Part shown: positions 27,299 through 36,939 of the stretch, piece after piece | How the letters are laid out: each line of letters opens with the position of its first letter | Numbering within the stretch: position 1 is the stretch's first letter | DNA from: Bacillus sp. FJAT-42376 | Lineage (GTDB): Bacteria > Bacillota > Bacilli > Bacillales > Bacillaceae | Direction: 5' to 3' | Assembly: GCF_003816055.1 (NCBI RefSeq) | Contig: NZ_CP033906.1 | Coordinates: 186,001 to 250,000, forward strand | Length of the DNA stretch: 64,000 bases | Made by a program: the position numbers and the translations under genes | Notes under the pieces: model-generated | Database searches by the model: none | What the model was told of the DNA's origin: nothing | Seen by the model: the letters and a program-made list of their open reading frames with translations, nothing else

Positions 27299-28456
27299 TT
27301 ACAGGCTTTCTCTAAGAATGCTTAACACATCTTCCTTCGTTAATTTCTTAAAGTTTCCGATTGGGCCAAATTGAATGGCTTCTTCCGCCATCCGTTCAAA
27401 ATGTTCGTCCGTGATGCCCAGTTCTCCAAGCGCGGCAGGAGCACCTATTCGAGTGAAATAGGCTCGTGTCGCTTCAATCCCTGCAAGCGCCACTTCCTCA
27501 TCTGTTTTGCCGTTCGGATCAATATTCCATACACGCAATGCATATTGAACGAATCTGCCCATTCCATCCTTGTACACATGTTTCATCCAATTCGGGAAAA
27601 GAATGGCGAGGCCTGCACCATGGGCAATATCATAGATCGCACTCACTTCATGTTCAATAACGTGGGTGGCCCAATCGGCTGTGACCCCTGTCGGAAGCGT
27701 TCCATTCATTGCATACGTCCCGGCAAGAAGCAGATTTGCGCGTGCATCGTAATCAGAGCCGTTCGCAATTGCCTTCTCCCCGTTTTCAATCACAGTCAGC
27801 ATAATAGATTCCGCAAACCTTTCCTGAAGAGGAGTGCCTAGAGTCTGACTGAAGTATTGTTCAAACACGTGGGACATGATGTCTACAATCCCATTTACGG
27901 TTTGATTGGCCGGAACCGTGTAAGTAAGGGTGGGATCTACAATGGAGAATTTCGGATACATCAGCTTGCTGCCGAACGTCCGCTTCTGCTTCGTCTCCCA
28001 ATTAGAGATGACAGATCCGCCGTTCATCTCAGACCCGGTTGCCGCAAGGGTAAGGATGGTTCCGATGGGAAGTGCCTGTGTAACTACAGCGTTTCTGATC
28101 GTGAAGTCCCACACATCCCCATCGTATAAAGCGCCGGCAGCCATGGCTTTTGCCGCATCAATCACGCTGCCGCCGCCAACCGCAAGCACAAATTGAATAT
28201 CCTCTTCACGGCAAATTTGTATTCCTTTATTAACGGTTGTCAAACGGGGATTGGGCTCGATGCCGGAAAGCTCATGAACTTCCGCTCCCGACAGCTGCTC
28301 AAGCACCCGGTCGTAAAGTCCTGACTTTTTAATGCTCCCCCCTCCGTATACAAGCAGGATGCGTTCTCCGTACGGCTGGATTAATTCCCCCAGCTGATCA
28401 ACTTTATTTTCTCCAAACACAAGTTTTGCCGGATTGTATAATTCAAAACTATTCAT
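27299..28456 (-). CDS. Iron-containing alcohol dehydrogenase (YugJ/YugK type)
   Basis: A 385-aa NAD(P)H-dependent group III alcohol dehydrogenase, closest by eye to B. subtilis YugJ/YugK and clostridial butanol dehydrogenases. The nucleotide site GGGSVIDAAKAMAAG and the metal site (Asp in VNGIVDIMSHVFEQY, then His residues in ADWATHVIEHEVSAIYDIAHGAGL) are intact. The likely role is reduction of aldehydes during fermentation or detoxification. GGGGGAATAAACG precedes the ATG. The DUF606 pair lies 42 bases upstream on the same strand and might be co-transcribed. Confidence 0.9.
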   Translation of the reverse strand: MNSFELYNPAKLVFGENKVDQLGELIQPYGERILLVYGGGSIKKSGLYDRVLEQLSGAEVHELSGIEPNPRLTTVNKGIQICREEDIQFVLAVGGGSVIDAAKAMAAGALYDGDVWDFTIRNAVVTQALPIGTILTLAATGSEMNGGSVISNWETKQKRTFGSKLMYPKFSIVDPTLTYTVPANQTVNGIVDIMSHVFEQYFSQTLGTPLQERFAESIMLTVIENGEKAIANGSDYDARANLLLAGTYAMNGTLPTGVTADWATHVIEHEVSAIYDIAHGAGLAILFPNWMKHVYKDGMGRFVQYALRVWNIDPNGKTDEEVALAGIEATRAYFTRIGAPAALGELGITDEHFERMAEEAIQFGPIGNFKKLTKEDVLSILRESL

Positions 28457-28497
28457 CGTTTATTCCCCCGTAGATTTTATTTTAAATAGATGGGCAA

Positions 28498-28974
28498 TTA
28501 TGCTGTTTTGCCCAATCGTTCAGACGCTTCTGTCTCCCTGCTGTCTTTATAAATGAGGATTAGCGCAATCACCATGCACAGTAAGCCAATTGCTTTAGAC
28601 CAGTCAAATGAAATAACCTGTCCCCCAAACCAGCCAAATTGATCAATAACAAATCCAGCCGCTATCTGACCCGCAATAGCCGTTACATTCGCAGTTGTTA
28701 CTCCAATTTCAGGGATGGCGAATATCGTAAGAAGCAAATAGGCTGCCCCAAAAAAGACACCGGTTAATTCCCATTTAGGAGCGTCTGCTAATGCCAGCAG
28801 GTTACCTTTTCCAAAAAAGAGAAGCCACAAGGATAAAAATAAGGCTCCCGTTAAAAACGTAATAAATGTCGTTTCAAGAGTTCCCATTTTATTGCTGAAT
28901 TTCCCGTTAATCGAGGATTGGGCACTCATAATCAATCCGCCGAAAAACATAAACAATACAAGTAAAATACTCAT
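28498..28974 (-). CDS. DUF606 (YdcZ) membrane protein, second of a pair
   Basis: A 158-aa protein with five predicted transmembrane helices and a charged C-terminal tail, of the DMT-superfamily group DUF606/YdcZ. Typical stretches are MSAQSSINGKFSNKMGTLETTFITFLTG and ANVTAIAGQIAAGFVIDQFGWFGG. AGGAGAGACG precedes the ATG, 12 bases after the stop of its paralogue. Five-helix DMT proteins generally act as dimers, and adjacent pairs commonly act as heterodimers; that is an inference here. Substrate is unknown. Confidence 0.85.
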   Translation of the reverse strand: MSILLVLFMFFGGLIMSAQSSINGKFSNKMGTLETTFITFLTGALFLSLWLLFFGKGNLLALADAPKWELTGVFFGAAYLLLTIFAIPEIGVTTANVTAIAGQIAAGFVIDQFGWFGGQVISFDWSKAIGLLCMVIALILIYKDSRETEASERLGKTA

Positions 28975-28986
28975 CGATCGTCTCTC

Positions 28987-29418
28987 CTAGTAAATAAAGA
29001 ATAAGGCAATCATCATAATGATGATCGCTGAAATTCTTTTATTGGTGATTCTCCTTCGGACACTCCCAAGCCATCCGAAGTGTTCAATGATGATGCTTGC
29101 CATCATTTGACCGGCTATGACGGCAATCATAGAAATTCCGACCCCTACTTCAGGAATTCCAAATATGAGCGCGGTCAGGTAAATTACACAAAACAGCCCG
29201 CCAAGCAAATACCATTTCGGCACCTTAAATGTTTTGTTTAAATCACCTTTACCGAAGAACAGAACGAGAATAAATAACAGAATACTTCCGGCAGCAAAAT
29301 TATAGAAGCTGCTTTCCAATTTCCCTATCACTTTCCCGAGCTCCCCATATATGGCTCCTTCTATCGTTAAAGCCATGCCGGACAGCAGTGCAGCTAAATA
29401 AAAGATGATTTTTTTCAT
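28987..29418 (-). CDS. DUF606 (YdcZ) membrane protein, first of a pair
   Basis: A 143-aa five-helix membrane protein, paralogous to the one downstream: compare ALTIEGAIYGELGKVIGKLESSFYNFAAGS and ISMIAVIAGQMMASIIIEHFGWLG with the partner. Unlike the partner it ends directly after the last helix and carries basic residues (RRRITNKR) before it, so the two may insert differently. GGAGGATCTGCA precedes the ATG. Probably a heterodimeric exporter or permease with its neighbour. Confidence 0.85.
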   Translation of the reverse strand: MKKIIFYLAALLSGMALTIEGAIYGELGKVIGKLESSFYNFAAGSILLFILVLFFGKGDLNKTFKVPKWYLLGGLFCVIYLTALIFGIPEVGVGISMIAVIAGQMMASIIIEHFGWLGSVRRRITNKRISAIIIMMIALFFIY

Positions 29419-29699
29419 TGCAGATCCTCCTCTCTCAAAAACTTACAAGGATGATCTTAAAGGTTAGAGTGTTCTCCAACGCAAGGGATTTGTTTAAGAA
29501 TAAGAGCGGGGTAAACTCACTGAAAAAAAAGGAAAAATACGGGGTTCAGGAAAGAAGAGTTTAAGAGAAATCGTTTACTTGGATAAACCTCAGAATAAAG
29601 CGGCAGTAACGTTACAGCTGTCAAATTTTGTAGACATAAACTGTGTTTAATAGGATAATTGTACTAGCTACTACATTATCCCGGGAGGGGAAAGCTGCT

Positions 29700-30824
29700 A
29701 TGATCCGTGATTTGACCGCCCACACTGCCATATTGACCTCTTTTTTATTCATTGCCGGCCAGATTTTCAGAAGATATCCGACCAGCCTCAACGTTTACAC
29801 AAAGCTTCTAACCGGACTCGTTGCGGGTGTGCTCGGTTCGATTCTTATGGTTTTATATTCCATTCCTGTTGAAGGAGGCATTCAGCTCGATTTTCGTTTT
29901 TTTGCGATCCTGCTGGCTGCCTTGTATGGAGGGCCGATTGCCTCGCTGCTGTGTGTTTTCATTATCAGCAGCTCCAGAATATTTTTCTATGAGTGGAGTT
30001 CAGCCTCCATTACGGCTTGCGCCGCCATGCTGGTTCTATCCATATGCTGTATTTTTCTCGCCCGCACATCGTTCTCCATTTTAGTTAAATCAGCAGCGAT
30101 GAATGTCGTCTCGATTGGAATCGTTATGGTTTCCTATTATTTTCTGGTTGAAGACAGGGAAACGCTTCAGCAGGTCTACACAGCCATTCTTCTTGCCGGG
30201 CTTCCCTCTGGATTCTTTCTTTCATTTGTAGCCGAGTATATCAATAAATCGAATATTCAGTTCCATAACCTTAAGAACATATCGTCAAAAGACTTTTTAA
30301 CCGGCATTAATAATGTGCGGCGCTTTGACGAACTGATGAATACCAATGTTCAAAAAGCACTGAAGACGGGAAAGAGCCTGTCGATTCTCCTTATTGACCT
30401 TGACCATTTTAAACAGGTTAATGACACATACGGCCATCCTGCGGGAGATGCTGTGCTTCAGCAAACGGCTCGGATTCTTGAACGGCACGCCAGAAATAAA
30501 GAAGAGGTATCCCGGAATGGCGGGGAGGAATTTAGTGTGCTTCTCTATGACTGTTCATTAGAAAAAGCAGGGAGGATGGCTGAAACAGTCCGGCAGGCCA
30601 TTGAATCGGAAGCTTTCATGCTGCCGGACGGAACGGCCATCCGTCTGACTGCCTCGATCGGGGCTGCCTGCTATCCCGAGAACGCTGCACGTCCTGATCT
30701 TCTTTTTGAAACAGCCGATCGAGGATTGTATGCAGCGAAACGGAATGGACGAAACCGGGTTGGCTATGCGGAGCAAGAGGAATTTTCAAGCGAAAAGAAG
30801 CAGCGAACGAAGGAAACCGTTTAG
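29700..30824 (+). CDS. Membrane diguanylate cyclase (5TM-LYT plus GGDEF)
   Basis: A 374-aa protein with an N-terminal membrane domain of five to six helices (about residues 1-190, 5TMR-LYT type, with GSILMVLYSIPVEGGIQLDFR) and a C-terminal GGDEF domain from KDFLTGINNVRRFDE. The active site reads NGGEEF, a functional GGDEF variant, so the protein probably makes cyclic di-GMP from two GTP. An RxxD inhibitory site is not evident five residues before the motif. The layout resembles B. subtilis DgcK. GGGAGGGG precedes the ATG at 29700, preferred over upstream codons. It is monocistronic, with its own terminator. Confidence 0.9.
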   Translation: MIRDLTAHTAILTSFLFIAGQIFRRYPTSLNVYTKLLTGLVAGVLGSILMVLYSIPVEGGIQLDFRFFAILLAALYGGPIASLLCVFIISSSRIFFYEWSSASITACAAMLVLSICCIFLARTSFSILVKSAAMNVVSIGIVMVSYYFLVEDRETLQQVYTAILLAGLPSGFFLSFVAEYINKSNIQFHNLKNISSKDFLTGINNVRRFDELMNTNVQKALKTGKSLSILLIDLDHFKQVNDTYGHPAGDAVLQQTARILERHARNKEEVSRNGGEEFSVLLYDCSLEKAGRMAETVRQAIESEAFMLPDGTAIRLTASIGAACYPENAARPDLLFETADRGLYAAKRNGRNRVGYAEQEEFSSEKKQRTKETV

Positions 30825-30831
30825 AAATCAG

Positions 30832-30869
30832 AAACAGGCTCCCGGAAATCTCCGGAAGCCTGTTTTTTT
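30832..30869 (+). terminator. Terminator of the diguanylate cyclase gene
   Basis: AACAGGCT-CCGGA and TCCGG-AGCCTGTT form a stem around AAATC, followed by seven T. It lies two bases from the end of the converging htpG. Confidence 0.85.
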
Positions 30870-30870
30870 A

Positions 30871-32751
30871 TTACACCATAATTTTGCAAATGTCGTTCGT
30901 AAACTCAACCGGATCCTGAATCGGCAAACCTTCGATAAGAAGCGCCTGATTATAAAGCAAGCTTGTGTAAAGGGACAATTTTGCTTCATCTTTTCCAAAT
31001 GCGTCCTTTAAGGATTGGAAAACCTCATGGTTCGGATTGATTTCAAGAATTTTGTCCGCCTGGATATTTTGGTTATCCGGCATCGCTTTTAGGATTTTCT
31101 CCATTTCAATCGAGATTTCTCCATCAGCCGTTAAGCAAACCGGATGGGATCTAAGGCGTTTAGATACACGCACATCCTTTACCCTGCCTGCAAGAAGCTC
31201 TTTCATGCGATCGAACAATTCTTTGTTTTCGGCATCTTCTGTTTGTGCTTCTTTTTCCGCATCCGCGTCTTCAATTCCAAGATCGCCGCTTGATATGGAT
31301 TTAAATTCCTTCTCTTTATAAGACATCAGCATGCGGATCGCAAATTCATCCACTTCGTCAGTAAAGTAAAGAATTTCAAACCCTTTATCCGCTACCATTT
31401 CCGCTTGTGGGAGCTTTTCAATGCGTTCGTGGCTCTCGCCGGAAGCGTAATAGATATACTTTTGATCCTCAGGCATTCTGGATACATAGTCAGCGAGTGT
31501 CACAAGCTTCTTCTCGGTGGAAGAATGGAACATAAGCAGATCCTGAAGATCTTCTTTGTTCTGGCCAAAGTCGCTGTATACGCCATACTTCAGCTGTCTG
31601 CCGAATGAAGCGTAAAACTTCTCGTACTTCTCGCGGTCTTCCTTGAGCAAGGATTGCAGCTGGCTCTTGATTTTATTTTTAATGTTTTTCGCAATCAGCT
31701 TAAGCTGACGGTCATGCTGGAGCATTTCACGTGAAATATTCAGAGAAAGGTCCTCGGAATCTACCATCCCTTTGACGAAGCTGAAGTAGTCCGGCAGAAG
31801 ATCCGAGCATTTTTCCATAATCAGGACACCGTTGGAGTATAGCTCAAGACCTTTTTCAAATTCCTTTGAATAGTAGTCATATGGCGTTTGTTCCGGAATG
31901 AAGAGAATCGCATTGTACCGTACAGCTCCGTCTACGCTGATGTGCACATGCTTAAGCGGCTTATCGAATCCGTAGCGCTTCTCCGCATAGAAGTTCTCGT
32001 AATCTTCATTTGTAAGCTCGCTTTTATTCTTCCTCCAGATTGGCACCATGCTGTTGACAATCTGCTCTCCGAAAACTTCTTCATACTCGTCCTCACTGCC
32101 CTCTTTCAGTTTGCTTTCGGCAGCATCCATTTTAATAGGATAGCGGATGAAGTCAGAGTACTTTTTAATAATGGATTTGAGGCGGTACTCTTCCAAATAC
32201 TCATCATAGCTTTCATCTTCCGTATTCTCTTTGATCGTCAGAACAATTTCCGTCCCTACCGTATCTTTTTCAGCGGTTTCGATCGTATACCCGTCTGCTC
32301 CATCGGACTTCCATAGGTATGCTTCCTCGCTGCCGATCGGCTTTGTCAGCACACTTACCGTGTCCGCTACCATGAAAGCAGAGTAGAAGCCGACACCGAA
32401 CTGTCCGATGATATCATGGCCATCCTTCGATTCATTTTCCGTTTTGAACGCGAGAGAACCGCTCTTCGCGATGATCCCAAGGTTGTTCTCAAGCTCTTCC
32501 TTTGTCATTCCGATTCCTGTGTCCGAAATGGTTAAGGTACGCCGTTCCTTATCTGGCGCCACTTTTATGTAGTAGCCCTCTTTATTAAACGTTAACGTAT
32601 CATCAGTCAGGGCTCTGTAATAGATTTTGTCAATCGCGTCACTGGAATTGGAGATCAGCTCGCGCAGGAAAATCTCTTTCTGAGAGTAAATGGAGTTGAT
32701 CATCATTTCTAACAGTCTTTTCGACTCAGCCTGGAATTGCTTTTTTTCCAT
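30871..32751 (-). CDS. htpG: Chaperone HtpG (Hsp90)
   Basis: A 626-aa Hsp90 ATPase. The N-terminal GHKL ATP site is intact: [28 protein letters not shown] and [15 protein letters not shown]. The middle domain carries [14 protein letters not shown], and the C-terminal domain mediates dimerisation. Length matches bacterial HtpG. GAAGGGAGA precedes the ATG. A perfect CIRCE element lies 57 bases upstream, which points to HrcA repression; in B. subtilis htpG is described as HrcA-independent. It is monocistronic. Confidence 0.97.
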   Translation of the reverse strand: MEKKQFQAESKRLLEMMINSIYSQKEIFLRELISNSSDAIDKIYYRALTDDTLTFNKEGYYIKVAPDKERRTLTISDTGIGMTKEELENNLGIIAKSGSLAFKTENESKDGHDIIGQFGVGFYSAFMVADTVSVLTKPIGSEEAYLWKSDGADGYTIETAEKDTVGTEIVLTIKENTEDESYDEYLEEYRLKSIIKKYSDFIRYPIKMDAAESKLKEGSEDEYEEVFGEQIVNSMVPIWRKNKSELTNEDYENFYAEKRYGFDKPLKHVHISVDGAVRYNAILFIPEQTPYDYYSKEFEKGLELYSNGVLIMEKCSDLLPDYFSFVKGMVDSEDLSLNISREMLQHDRQLKLIAKNIKNKIKSQLQSLLKEDREKYEKFYASFGRQLKYGVYSDFGQNKEDLQDLLMFHSSTEKKLVTLADYVSRMPEDQKYIYYASGESHERIEKLPQAEMVADKGFEILYFTDEVDEFAIRMLMSYKEKEFKSISSGDLGIEDADAEKEAQTEDAENKELFDRMKELLAGRVKDVRVSKRLRSHPVCLTADGEISIEMEKILKAMPDNQNIQADKILEINPNHEVFQSLKDAFGKDEAKLSLYTSLLYNQALLIEGLPIQDPVEFTNDICKIMV

Positions 32752-32807
32752 GAAAATCTCCCTTCCTTCACCTTATATTGTAAATACCTGCTCTATCAGT
32801 TTATAAA

Positions 32808-32834
32808 ATTAGCACTCTGTCATCAAGAGTGCTA
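32808..32834 (-). promoter_or_regulatory. CIRCE element (HrcA operator) of htpG
   Basis: TTAGCACTC at 32808-32816, nine bases, then GAGTGCTAA at 32826-32834: an exact match to the CIRCE consensus. On the minus strand, TTGATG inside the element with TAAACT 17 bases on could be the promoter, so bound HrcA would cover the -35. Confidence 0.93.
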
Positions 32835-32858
32835 ATCCATCTTTTTTTTTATTTCCCC

Positions 32859-32881
32859 TTAAAAATCTGTTTCGAAACGGA
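32859..32881 (-). terminator. Weak terminator after the YeiH-type gene
   Basis: ATCCGTTTCGAAACAGAT on the minus strand is an inverted repeat with one mismatch, followed by five T. It lies 25 bases past the stop codon. Confidence 0.45.
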
Positions 32882-32905
32882 TAGAGCACGGAGTGTAAGA
32901 GGGAT

Positions 32906-33928
32906 TCAGAGGAAAAATTTCACTAAACCGAACCCAAGCAAGGATAAAAGAACGGATCCAATTAACCCCGCTATAAACGGTTTTAAACCGAGCTTGCGGA
33001 ACGTTTCAACATTCACGTTAAGCCCGAGTCCCGCCATCGCCATGGCAATCAGAAGATAAGAAAGGTTCACCATAGCTTCCGCGGTTTGTTCCGAAAAAAT
33101 GCCGGCCGTGTTTACTGCGCTCATCGCAAGAAATCCGAAGATAAACCAGGGAACAATGGACCAGGAGAAGCTGCCCTTTGAAGCACGCGGAGCCCCTTTT
33201 TGCATAATCAGTCCGATGACGATTGCTACAGGAACAAGAAGGGCCACCCTGGTAAGTTTGGCCACCACTGCCTGATCCACCGCTGAATCTCCTCCGGCTG
33301 CAGCTGCTGCCACGACGTGTGCCACTTCATGAAGAGTCGCTCCCGTAAAGATGCCGTATTGTGAGGGAGTCAGGGGCAGGATTGAATAGCAAAGTGTGTA
33401 GATCAATGTAAACAGGGTACCGAGGACAGCGATCACAGCTGCGCTGACCGCCGTTTCATCATCTCTTGCTTTCAGCTGGGGAGAGATGGCTGCGACTGCC
33501 GCGGCTCCGCAAATCGCCGTGCCGCACGCCGTCAGAAGGCCAAGCTTCTTTTCCACTCCAAGTAATCGCGCCAGTCCGTATACGGTGAAGAGGGCAAAGA
33601 TGATATGAATGGCGGATAGAATCATCAGACCCCATCCTCCATGATAAATGTCAGCTAAATTCAGCCTCATTCCAAGCAGGATAATCCCTGCTCTTAACAG
33701 CTTTTTACTGGAAAACGATATACCGGGCATTACAGCTGCTTTTACTCCAAAGGCAGCTCTCCATGCCATTCCGAGCAAGAGGGCAATAACCAGCTGTCCC
33801 AAAATAGAGAGGAATGGAAGGCCGGATATATACTTTGCAGAGATGGCTAAAAGGAGCGTAATCGCCATTCCTTTAGTCCATCCTGCATCGATTCGATATT
33901 TTATTGGTTTTTTCATGATTTTCTCCAT
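32906..33928 (-). CDS. YeiH/UPF0324 family membrane protein, putative sulfur-anion exporter
   Basis: A 340-aa protein with about ten hydrophobic helices, of the UPF0324 (YeiH, PSE) family, whose members are proposed to export sulfate or related anions. Family segments seen: LLGMAWRAAFGVKAAVMPG, LRAGIILLGMRLNLADI, TACGTAICGAAAVAAISPQLKARDDE and GATLHEVAHVVAAAAAGG. Two ribosome sites compete: AAGGAAG suits the ATG at 33928 and GGAG suits the ATG at 33916. Many relatives sit beside a LysR regulator; here the LysR gene is two genes away at 36015. Substrate is unproven. Confidence 0.85.
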   Translation of the reverse strand: MEKIMKKPIKYRIDAGWTKGMAITLLLAISAKYISGLPFLSILGQLVIALLLGMAWRAAFGVKAAVMPGISFSSKKLLRAGIILLGMRLNLADIYHGGWGLMILSAIHIIFALFTVYGLARLLGVEKKLGLLTACGTAICGAAAVAAISPQLKARDDETAVSAAVIAVLGTLFTLIYTLCYSILPLTPSQYGIFTGATLHEVAHVVAAAAAGGDSAVDQAVVAKLTRVALLVPVAIVIGLIMQKGAPRASKGSFSWSIVPWFIFGFLAMSAVNTAGIFSEQTAEAMVNLSYLLIAMAMAGLGLNVNVETFRKLGLKPFIAGLIGSVLLSLLGFGLVKFFL

Positions 33929-34042
33929 GGGTGCCACTTCCTTACGTTGTTACTTCAACATTAATGGAGGATTAACTATTAGTAAAATACATATAAATAA
34001 TTATATTTATTAGTATTTATAATAAATGGGAGTTTAATCCAA

Positions 34043-34094
34043 TTTACAATTGTTAATGAAACTAAACATGTCATTAACAATCCCCTGGTATGAT
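34043..34094 (+). promoter_or_regulatory. Pho box and -10 of the metallophosphoesterase gene
   Basis: TTTACA (34043), TTAATG (34053), TAAACA (34063) and TTAACA (34074) lie 10-11 bases apart and resemble PhoP half-sites. Nine bases after the last is a good -10, TATGAT (34089-34094). The geometry is the same as at the phoA promoter (8727-8791). Confidence 0.75.
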
Positions 34095-34125
34095 GACCTT
34101 GTCACAAAATGAGGAGGTACATACA

Positions 34126-35886
34126 TTGAGCAAAGCATGGAAAAAAGTTTTTATCCTTTTATTGGCCCTTTTCTTCATTCCGGTAAGCGGAAAAGCAATT
34201 GATCTTCCGCTTGGTGCGAAAAACGGAGGCATCGGCAGCAGCACGAATTATAAAAACGAGCTTCCAAACATTTCACTGGATCAAAAGGTCAATCAAATCA
34301 TTTACCCTCTTTTCTCGACCCCTTCCATCTCTAAAAAGGGAGAAACGATGACGATTAAAGTAGACACGCAAGGAAAGCAGGCCGGAGAATGGGCGGTAAA
34401 GCTGAAGCAAACCAACCATTCATCTTTAACCTCGGTCTATGAACTTCCCGTCCAAAGCGTGTCCCAAGGAACCTCTCATTGGAAAAGCAGCCCAAACATT
34501 CAGGATGTTACCGTTCAAATCCCGGCTGACGTCCCGGAAAAGCTTTACGATCTTGAAGTTTCCTACACAGGGAACGGACAGCGGATAACCGACAAACAGC
34601 CTCATTCTGTAAAAGTAGTCGACGAGTTTAAGAAAGATTTCACCTTTTTGCATATGACGGATACGCACGTCGGGTCCCCAAGAAACCTCGGCGATCCCGC
34701 AGATCCTTCCTCATTTACTCCTGCCCGGGCAAGAGAAACGGGAATGTGGAATCCTGATCAATCAAAGCGCTGGCTCTACCTTCAAAAAGCCATTAAAGAA
34801 GTCAATTTGGCAAACCCTGACTTCGTCGTCGTAACAGGTGATTTGATGTTCGGCCAGCTGAATCCTCTGGAATACATCTATGAGTACGAGGAAACGTACA
34901 GAGTTCTGCAGCAGCTGAATGTTCCGGTCTATATCGTTCCCGGAAATCACGATTATTACGCTCAGGATGCCACTCTTACGGATGGCGCAAAATATTGGGA
35001 AAAATACTTTGGTCCGCAATATTTCTCCTTTAACTATGGTCCGTATGCCCACTTTATCGGGTACAATTCGTTTGACTGGAACAAAATTGACAGAAGCGGT
35101 ACCGGAACGGTCTCCGTGCCAACATGGGGAGGCCAAATCCGCTCCCAGCAGCTCGACTGGATCAAAAAAGATCTGGAAGAGAATGAAAAAACGGCTCAGC
35201 CCGGCCAGGTAAGAGGCCTGTTCTCCCACCACAATCCATTATGGCAAGACCGGGACATCTGGCCGCAGGATGATCGGGAAGTACAGGAATACTGGAAACA
35301 ATATGACCAGCAGCATGATCCGCAGCGGTTAACCACCCTGATTCTGGGGGAAAAGCTCGGGATTAAGTATGATCAGCAATGGCACGGGGAAAACGCCAAT
35401 GAGCTCATTGACGTGATGAAGCAGCATCATGTGAACATAAGTCTGCACGGGCACACACACGAGGATAATGTAACAAAAAAAGACGGCATCCTTTATACAA
35501 CGACAACCGCTATCGAATTATCCGGTAAGCCGTGGGTTGGCTTCAGACAATTCAATGTGAACGACGGCGCCCTCTCCAACTATAATTACGAGGAACCGGG
35601 ACACTCGATCCCCGTTTATCAAAATGGAGATACAAGCTCCGGAGTCATGTCTTATGAAGCAAGCTACAAGGAAGCCAATGATGGACAGGCTTCTTATCAG
35701 GAAGTAACGGTAACCAACCGACTGAAAAAGCCAATGACTATTTCGGTGCCCCTCTATATGGCCGAGGGCTCTTATCAGGCATCTGCGGGGAAAATTGTGC
35801 AGAATTACAGCGCCGGCGGCAAGCAGTACCTGGAGGTTAAGCTCACTCTTCCAGCAAACCATACAGAAAAACTAATCATAAAATAA
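34126..35886 (+). CDS. Secreted metallophosphoesterase
   Basis: A 586-aa calcineurin-like phosphoesterase with a signal peptide (KKVFILLLALFFIPVSGKA). After an N-terminal beta domain (about 30-180), the dinuclear-metal motifs appear: FLHMTDTHVG (DxH), VVTGDLM (GD), VPGNHD (GNHD), FSHHNP and SLHGHTHEDN (GHxH). A C-terminal beta domain follows. It probably hydrolyses extracellular phosphate esters, but the substrate is not identifiable. The frame is open upstream to 34090, but AGGAGG at 34111-34116 fits only the TTG at 34126, which starts the signal peptide. The Pho box ahead of it makes it a likely member of the phosphate-starvation regulon with phoA. Confidence 0.88.
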   Translation: MSKAWKKVFILLLALFFIPVSGKAIDLPLGAKNGGIGSSTNYKNELPNISLDQKVNQIIYPLFSTPSISKKGETMTIKVDTQGKQAGEWAVKLKQTNHSSLTSVYELPVQSVSQGTSHWKSSPNIQDVTVQIPADVPEKLYDLEVSYTGNGQRITDKQPHSVKVVDEFKKDFTFLHMTDTHVGSPRNLGDPADPSSFTPARARETGMWNPDQSKRWLYLQKAIKEVNLANPDFVVVTGDLMFGQLNPLEYIYEYEETYRVLQQLNVPVYIVPGNHDYYAQDATLTDGAKYWEKYFGPQYFSFNYGPYAHFIGYNSFDWNKIDRSGTGTVSVPTWGGQIRSQQLDWIKKDLEENEKTAQPGQVRGLFSHHNPLWQDRDIWPQDDREVQEYWKQYDQQHDPQRLTTLILGEKLGIKYDQQWHGENANELIDVMKQHHVNISLHGHTHEDNVTKKDGILYTTTTAIELSGKPWVGFRQFNVNDGALSNYNYEEPGHSIPVYQNGDTSSGVMSYEASYKEANDGQASYQEVTVTNRLKKPMTISVPLYMAEGSYQASAGKIVQNYSAGGKQYLEVKLTLPANHTEKLIIK

Positions 35887-35889
35887 TAC

Positions 35890-35929
35890 AAGGCAGGTTC
35901 TGATTTCTTCGGAACCTGCCTTATTTTTT
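35890..35929 (+). terminator. Terminator of the metallophosphoesterase gene
   Basis: An 11-bp perfect stem (AAGGCAGGTTC at 35890-35900, complement at 35912-35922) is followed by ATTTTTT. Confidence 0.88.
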
Positions 35930-36014
35930 CACCTTTGCTTCTCGGTGTATTATTAGTAGAATGGATACAAAACAATCTGCTTATTTACATAGCTAATCGA
36001 AAGGCGGGATGAAA

Positions 36015-36917
36015 ATGTACTATGATGCACTCAAAACATTTGTCACTCTTGCAGAGATAAAAAATTTCACAAAAACGGCTGAAGAACTTCACATTTCCCA
36101 GCCCAGTGTAAGCCTCCACATAAAAAACCTGGAAAAAGAACTGCAGACCAAGCTTTTCATCCGCTCTCCCAAATCGCTGAAAATCACTCCAACCGGGGAA
36201 ATCCTATACAGCCGCGCCAAGCAAATGATTCATATGTACGATCAAACGAAGCAGGATATTCTGGAACATCACCACGACGTGAAAGGAAAGCTGACAATCG
36301 GGGCGAGCTTCACCATCGGAGAATATATTCTGCCTGCGTTTCTTGTGGATTTTCAGAAGCAATATCCGAACCTCGACCTCGAAATCCTTATTGGGAACAC
36401 GGAAGAAATCGTTCATTCTGTGCGGCTGTTTAAGGTCGATATAGGCCTGATTGAAGGACAGACGAATGAAAAAGAGCTCACTGTGGAGCCTTTTATGGAG
36501 GATGAGCTTTTTATCGTGGCTTCACCCGCCCATCCCCTGTCCGGGAAAAAGAAAACGAAGATTACAGATTTGCACAGCGAAACATGGGTGACAAGAGAAA
36601 TCGGCTCCGGTACACGCGAATATTTGGAGCATGTGATCCGTTCGAACGGGTTAAAGGTACAATCGTTCCTGACCATCAGCAGCAGCCAGGGAATAAAAGA
36701 GACGATCATAAGCGGGATGGAGGCATTGTCTCTGCTCTCCTATCATGTGATTGAAAGAGATATCCATAACAAAGTGCTCTCTATTATTCCAATCAAGGAC
36801 CACAATTTCAAACGGAAACTTTCGATGGTGTCTTCCCCTGCTATGGAAAGCAAGATGAACGTCGAAGCTTTTATGGAAGCGCTGCGAAATTGGCGAAAAA
36901 GCAGGAACGGCAGGTAG
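36015..36917 (+). CDS. LysR-family transcriptional regulator
   Basis: A 300-aa LysR regulator. The N-terminal winged helix-turn-helix is typical (ALKTFVTLAEIKNFTKTAEE, HISQPSVSLHIKNLEKEL, FIRSPKSLKITPTGE), followed by the two-lobed effector domain from KLTIGASFTIGEYILPAF. It looks like the CysL/CbbR group by eye. GGCGGG fits the ATG at 36015 better than the one at 36009. No divergent partner gene is present: the upstream neighbour is the metallophosphoesterase on the same strand, with a terminator between. The related YeiH-type gene at 32906 may be a target, by analogy to common LysR-YeiH pairs. Confidence 0.88.
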   Translation: MYYDALKTFVTLAEIKNFTKTAEELHISQPSVSLHIKNLEKELQTKLFIRSPKSLKITPTGEILYSRAKQMIHMYDQTKQDILEHHHDVKGKLTIGASFTIGEYILPAFLVDFQKQYPNLDLEILIGNTEEIVHSVRLFKVDIGLIEGQTNEKELTVEPFMEDELFIVASPAHPLSGKKKTKITDLHSETWVTREIGSGTREYLEHVIRSNGLKVQSFLTISSSQGIKETIISGMEALSLLSYHVIERDIHNKVLSIIPIKDHNFKRKLSMVSSPAMESKMNVEAFMEALRNWRKSRNGR

Positions 36918-36939
36918 ATTGGTGTCGAAATTTGGGGAA

